Shown in pieces: positions 32,053 to 35,001 of a stretch of 35,001 nt of DNA (the first letter of the stretch is position 1; each line of letters starts with the position of its first letter). Source of the DNA: an uncultured Bacillota bacterium (lineage in GTDB: Bacteria; Bacillota_I; Bacilli_A; RF39; UBA660). The position numbers and the translations under genes are program-made. The notes under the pieces are model-generated. The model saw only the letters and a program-made list of their open reading frames with translations. It was not told the origin of the DNA and made no database searches. Location of the stretch: contig CAMNJS010000004.1 in NCBI GenBank assembly GCA_946541645.1, forward strand, positions 1 through 35,001, read 5' to 3'.

Positions 32053-32344
32053 CTTTAACACACCATCCCTTCCAAATAAATTTTTCTCTAGATGTATAAA
32101 AACGATAAACTTCCATTATAAATACCCTAACATTGTGATAATTGGGAATTGGAATTACCAAAAATCCAGTTGTAACTCCTGGTAGTAAATCGATTATAGC
32201 TTTTAATAAATTATTTGGCTGCACTATTAATAAAAGTAAAATTGTAATAGCAAGCCCAGAACCAAATAATATTAAATCAAACGGTGTGAAAAGACCTAAT
32301 ATAAGCATTGACCTTTTCGAGTTCGCTGGTATCAAATAATTCAT
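32033..32344 (-). CDS. PrgI/VirB3-like T4SS membrane protein
   Basis: A 103-aa protein with two adjacent TM helices (about 15-40 and 45-68), then a short cytoplasmic tail (YRFYTSREKFIWKGW). The start MNYLIPANSKRSMLILGLFTPFDLILF fits PrgI-family proteins, which usually stand directly before the VirB4 gene in Gram-positive T4SS and play the part of VirB3. The position and size here match. AAGGGG lies about 8 nt before the ATG; the end overlaps the TraC-like gene by 20 nt. Confidence 0.85.
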   Translation of the reverse strand: MNYLIPANSKRSMLILGLFTPFDLILFGSGLAITILLLLIVQPNNLLKAIIDLLPGVTTGFLVIPIPNYHNVRVFIMEVYRFYTSREKFIWKGWCVKDEFGEK

Positions 32345-32374
32345 AAACTATTCCCCTTTCTATTTTATAAATAT

Positions 32375-34498
32375 TTAATGTTTAAAGTGTGCCTGTCTAG
32401 AAGTATCCTTAATCATAGTATCACGATCTTTAGCATTATTATATTTTTCATCACTTCTAATTTTAATTGCTTGATTTTTTGAAGCTTTTCCTGCTGCTTC
32501 AAGTGCTTCCCAGTCGGCTTTATCAACATCAAATTTATAATTAGGGTCTCCCGGATAAATATCTTTAACATCTGACTTCATAGCTTTTCTCTCAAGCTCT
32601 ATTTCTAGGTCATTGCTACTATTGATATAGTTAGCAATTGCCGCATTTTCCTCATCCGTAAGAGCACCCATTGCAGTATTATATTCACTATAAATTTGAT
32701 TATCGCTTAATCTACTCATCTGCTGATCATATTCATTCTGAAGATCCGTAATTGCTTTAGTCCTCTGCTCATCAGTAAAATGTTTACTATTTTCAATTGC
32801 AGCCCTTTCATTTTCAAAATCAGATGTCAGCTTAGTTCTAGAATCAAACACAGATTTCAACAATTCATCTCTTCTTATTCTAGCTGCTTCCTTTTTGCTT
32901 TGAATAGTCTGCCAATTTTCATCTTTTTTAGCCAAAGCTGTTTTAGCTATATCCTTAATCTTATCAACGTGTCCTTTAATAGCATCATGCTTTTTAGCAT
33001 TTCTTTCTAAAGATTCATATTCAGTAGGTCCTCCAAAAGCATACCTAGCCCTATCAGCTAGCCTACCTGGGGCGCCAAAAAATCCTCCAGTTTGCTGTCT
33101 AACTTCCATATTTCTCATAGTCCTTCCAGCCGATAATTTTGCAGCTTTTAATGGGTCTTTACTGTTAGTCAAACCTCCAAAACCTCCTCTAGCAATTCCT
33201 GAAGCCACACCGCCAAGAGCAGAACCAAAAACCGGTTTATTAAAGCTTGCTGCGGTTACTCCTGCAGCTATACCAGTAGTAACTCCACCAAATATTGCAC
33301 CACCTGCAACCCCCAAAGCTCTACCAAAAGCATCATTTTTTAACGGATTAAAAGTAAGACTACCAGAATCTTTTATTCCAAATACGCTTTCCAACAATTT
33401 AGGAACTTGCTTAGCAAAAGTAAGTAAACCAATTATTACCATGACAACTACTAAGCCAGACATTAATCCATTTGGAATGTCGCCGTTTAAATATACAGCA
33501 TTGTCACCAGATAAAAGTGCACCAGAAATTAAATCTACAACATAAAATACAAAATAAATAATTGCAAGTCTAATAAATAATGATAAATATGTATTTAAAC
33601 ATTCTTTAGCCCATCTACTAAGCATGCCATCTTTCCCAGCTTGCCTAGGGTCCATATAAGAAATAATTGGTACAGGGGCAATCATTTCTAAAAATGCAAG
33701 TTTTACTACTCTAACTGCAATATCTATACAAAAGCCTATCATAAAAACCGCAATTAATCCGCCGACAGCAGTCGTAATTAATGGCATATAATCAAATAAA
33801 TATTCACCGTCGACAGTAACAAGAACAGCATCTCCAAAACTATTGAAATTTCTGTCACCAGTAACGCCGAAAAAGTCATCTATTGCAATATTCTTATCAT
33901 TTAACTTATTTGCCACATTTTGTAAACAATAATCATTACTAGCCATTGCTTTAGTTCCTAAAATAGGTGTATCTACACATTCAGACATTACCTTGGTATT
34001 TACAGGCATAAATGTACTATAAACTAAAAATTTCATATCTTCAGATAATTCAGCATTTGTACTATTGGCGTTTTCAGAATTATTAGTGCCTAAAACAAGA
34101 TTGCCAATTATATTACTATCTAATACCCTTGTTTGAACATTTAGTGCGAAACTAAATATAAAAGGAGTTGCCACAACTAAAATTAATGATATCAACACAT
34201 TTCTAACAAGTTTCCCAAATCCTTTAGTCTTATCCGAGAAAGAATCAGGGTCCATAATATATTGTAAAATAGAAAAAGCCAATCTAAACAGCATAAATAT
34301 ACCCAAAAATGCATATATTCTGCTTGAAAAGGTAACTATTGGACTAACTGCTGCCCCTTCTTCAGCGACTCTAGACATTCCAAATAAATCTAAATTTGCC
34401 AAATAAAGAAGCAACTCATATCCCCAAGAAATAAGTTGATAAACTATACGGTCCAAAAAGGTAAAAAATGTCCTAAATAAATTAAAATACCACGTCAT
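32375..34498 (-). CDS. VirB6/TrbL-like channel protein with long helical tail
   Basis: A 707-aa polytopic membrane protein, the likely inner-membrane channel component. The first about 370 residues hold about seven or eight TM helices with a hydrophilic extracellular insert (about 125-225, containing several Cys). A Gly/Ala-rich segment (about 395-450, GGAIFGGVTTGIAAG) follows, typical of TrbL/VirB6 proteins. Residues about 500-700 are a charged, probably coiled-coil cytoplasmic tail (KKEAARIRRDELLKS, NERAAIENSKHF), longer than in minimal TrbL proteins. AAGGAGG lies 10 nt before the ATG. It sits between the two-TM subunit gene and the PrgI-like gene in one run of minus-strand genes. Confidence 0.85.
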   Translation of the reverse strand: MTWYFNLFRTFFTFLDRIVYQLISWGYELLLYLANLDLFGMSRVAEEGAAVSPIVTFSSRIYAFLGIFMLFRLAFSILQYIMDPDSFSDKTKGFGKLVRNVLISLILVVATPFIFSFALNVQTRVLDSNIIGNLVLGTNNSENANSTNAELSEDMKFLVYSTFMPVNTKVMSECVDTPILGTKAMASNDYCLQNVANKLNDKNIAIDDFFGVTGDRNFNSFGDAVLVTVDGEYLFDYMPLITTAVGGLIAVFMIGFCIDIAVRVVKLAFLEMIAPVPIISYMDPRQAGKDGMLSRWAKECLNTYLSLFIRLAIIYFVFYVVDLISGALLSGDNAVYLNGDIPNGLMSGLVVVMVIIGLLTFAKQVPKLLESVFGIKDSGSLTFNPLKNDAFGRALGVAGGAIFGGVTTGIAAGVTAASFNKPVFGSALGGVASGIARGGFGGLTNSKDPLKAAKLSAGRTMRNMEVRQQTGGFFGAPGRLADRARYAFGGPTEYESLERNAKKHDAIKGHVDKIKDIAKTALAKKDENWQTIQSKKEAARIRRDELLKSVFDSRTKLTSDFENERAAIENSKHFTDEQRTKAITDLQNEYDQQMSRLSDNQIYSEYNTAMGALTDEENAAIANYINSSNDLEIELERKAMKSDVKDIYPGDPNYKFDVDKADWEALEAAGKASKNQAIKIRSDEKYNNAKDRDTMIKDTSRQAHFKH

Positions 34499-34532
34499 AA
34501 ACCTTTAACCTCCTTCATATAAGTTAAAAATT

Positions 34533-35001
34533 TTATTCTTGTACTTCGTTGCTAAATGAAGCATTTATATTGCACACAGGATTATCAGACTTAACTCCCC
34601 ATAAATTGCCTGCACCATTTACTACCTGAACAATAAATGAAACTAGCGTAGGTAATAGTAATAAAATAACAAGGCATATTATTCTTACCTTTAATTTTTT
34701 AAAAAACTTAGGTAATCCATCATCCTCGCTGCCAGCTATAACTCCAACAAGATTAAAAATAGTTAAGCCAACAACTGCAATAATTCCAACTACGCTTATA
34801 ATAGTAAAAATTTGATTTATCAAATCTTTAATGTCCGAATTTATAATGTTGCATGCATCAGTAGGATCAACTTCCTCATATTTAGAAGTTTTTTCTTCAG
34901 TCCCCCATTTAGTAATAGCATCTACTGCATTATCATAAATTTCATTATCATCCTCATAAGTAGTCGATGAATCCTTATTCGATTTTACGCCAGTAACAGC
35001 G
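34533..35001 (-). CDS. T4SS two-TM subunit, partial at the window edge
   Basis: The ORF track lists 96 aa from a TTG at 34823, but the frame stays open for 59 more codons to the window end, with no stop and no in-frame ATG. This is therefore the C-terminal at least 155 residues of a larger protein. The visible part is an acidic extracytoplasmic-looking segment (DSSTTYEDDNEIYDNA), a Cys (DACNI), two TM helices (IFTIISVVGIIAVVGLTIF and IICLVILLLLPTLVSFIV) around a Lys-rich loop, and a short tail with another Cys (PVCNI). Two TM helices at the head of a T4SS operon recall VirB2/TrsF-type subunits; whether the N-terminal part is a signal or a longer domain is outside the window. Confidence 0.72.
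   Translation of the reverse strand, partial: AVTGVKSNKDSSTTYEDDNEIYDNAVDAITKWGTEEKTSKYEEVDPTDACNIINSDIKDLINQIFTIISVVGIIAVVGLTIFNLVGVIAGSEDDGLPKFFKKLKVRIICLVILLLLPTLVSFIVQVVNGAGNLWGVKSDNPVCNINASFSNEVQE

Noticed and set aside
1-35001. Reassigned TGA (Mollicute-like code)
   Set aside because: Several complete genes end in TGA within ATGA overlaps (gerA, gerC, dac, spmA), and no gene needs TGA to be read as Trp.

Overview
The window comes from a very AT-rich, low-GC Gram-positive chromosome (Bacillota). Most ribosome binding sites are AGGAGG or AGGTGA variants. TGA is used as a stop (gerA, gerC, spmA), so this is not the Mollicute code in which TGA means Trp. A gerA-gerC-gerB operon and spmA-spmB indicate an endospore former or a recent descendant of one. 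An uncultured gut Bacillota lineage fits, but no species can be named from the sequence.

Layout. 1-12.4 kb: pyruvate phosphate dikinase; a divergent class B-like sortase; three small or medium membrane proteins, including a membrane-bound XRE regulator; a 23S rRNA uracil methyltransferase; the ger germinant-receptor operon; and a C-terminally anchored protein whose gene tail overlaps gerB. 12.4-17.8 kb: ferredoxin; an exported protein with a possible sortase signal; a tightly coupled dac-spmA-spmB-rluB operon; a lipoprotein; and an unknown protein. 17.9-20.9 kb: the trans-translation module, with tmRNA (ssrA), smpB and RNase R. 21-23 kb: rmuC, a membrane protein and a rhodanese. 23-35 kb: a type IV secretion (T4SS) locus on the minus strand. 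It holds a two-TM subunit cut by the window edge, a TrbL/VirB6-like channel protein, a PrgI/VirB3-like protein, a VirB4-type ATPase encoded as two coupled genes, and a 944-aa wall hydrolase with two C39-like domains plus a lysozyme-like domain. After two separately promoted membrane proteins comes a VirD4-type coupling ATPase. No relaxase, integrase or IS element is visible.

Gene expression is compact. Many genes have an extended -10 promoter (TGnTATAAT) whose -10 lies only 16-25 nt before the start codon, so the ribosome binding site begins about where transcription starts. Several intrinsic terminators contain or touch the stop codon, and convergent genes share terminators. Many starts in the ORF track are too far upstream because they use a GTG, TTG or ATG in or before the ribosome binding site. 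Starts here were moved where the ribosome binding site and -10 support it. The most notable items are the T4SS locus with its unusual hydrolase and split VirB4, the short tmRNA tag ending in TFA, and the last ORF, which is open to the window edge rather than a complete 96-aa gene.
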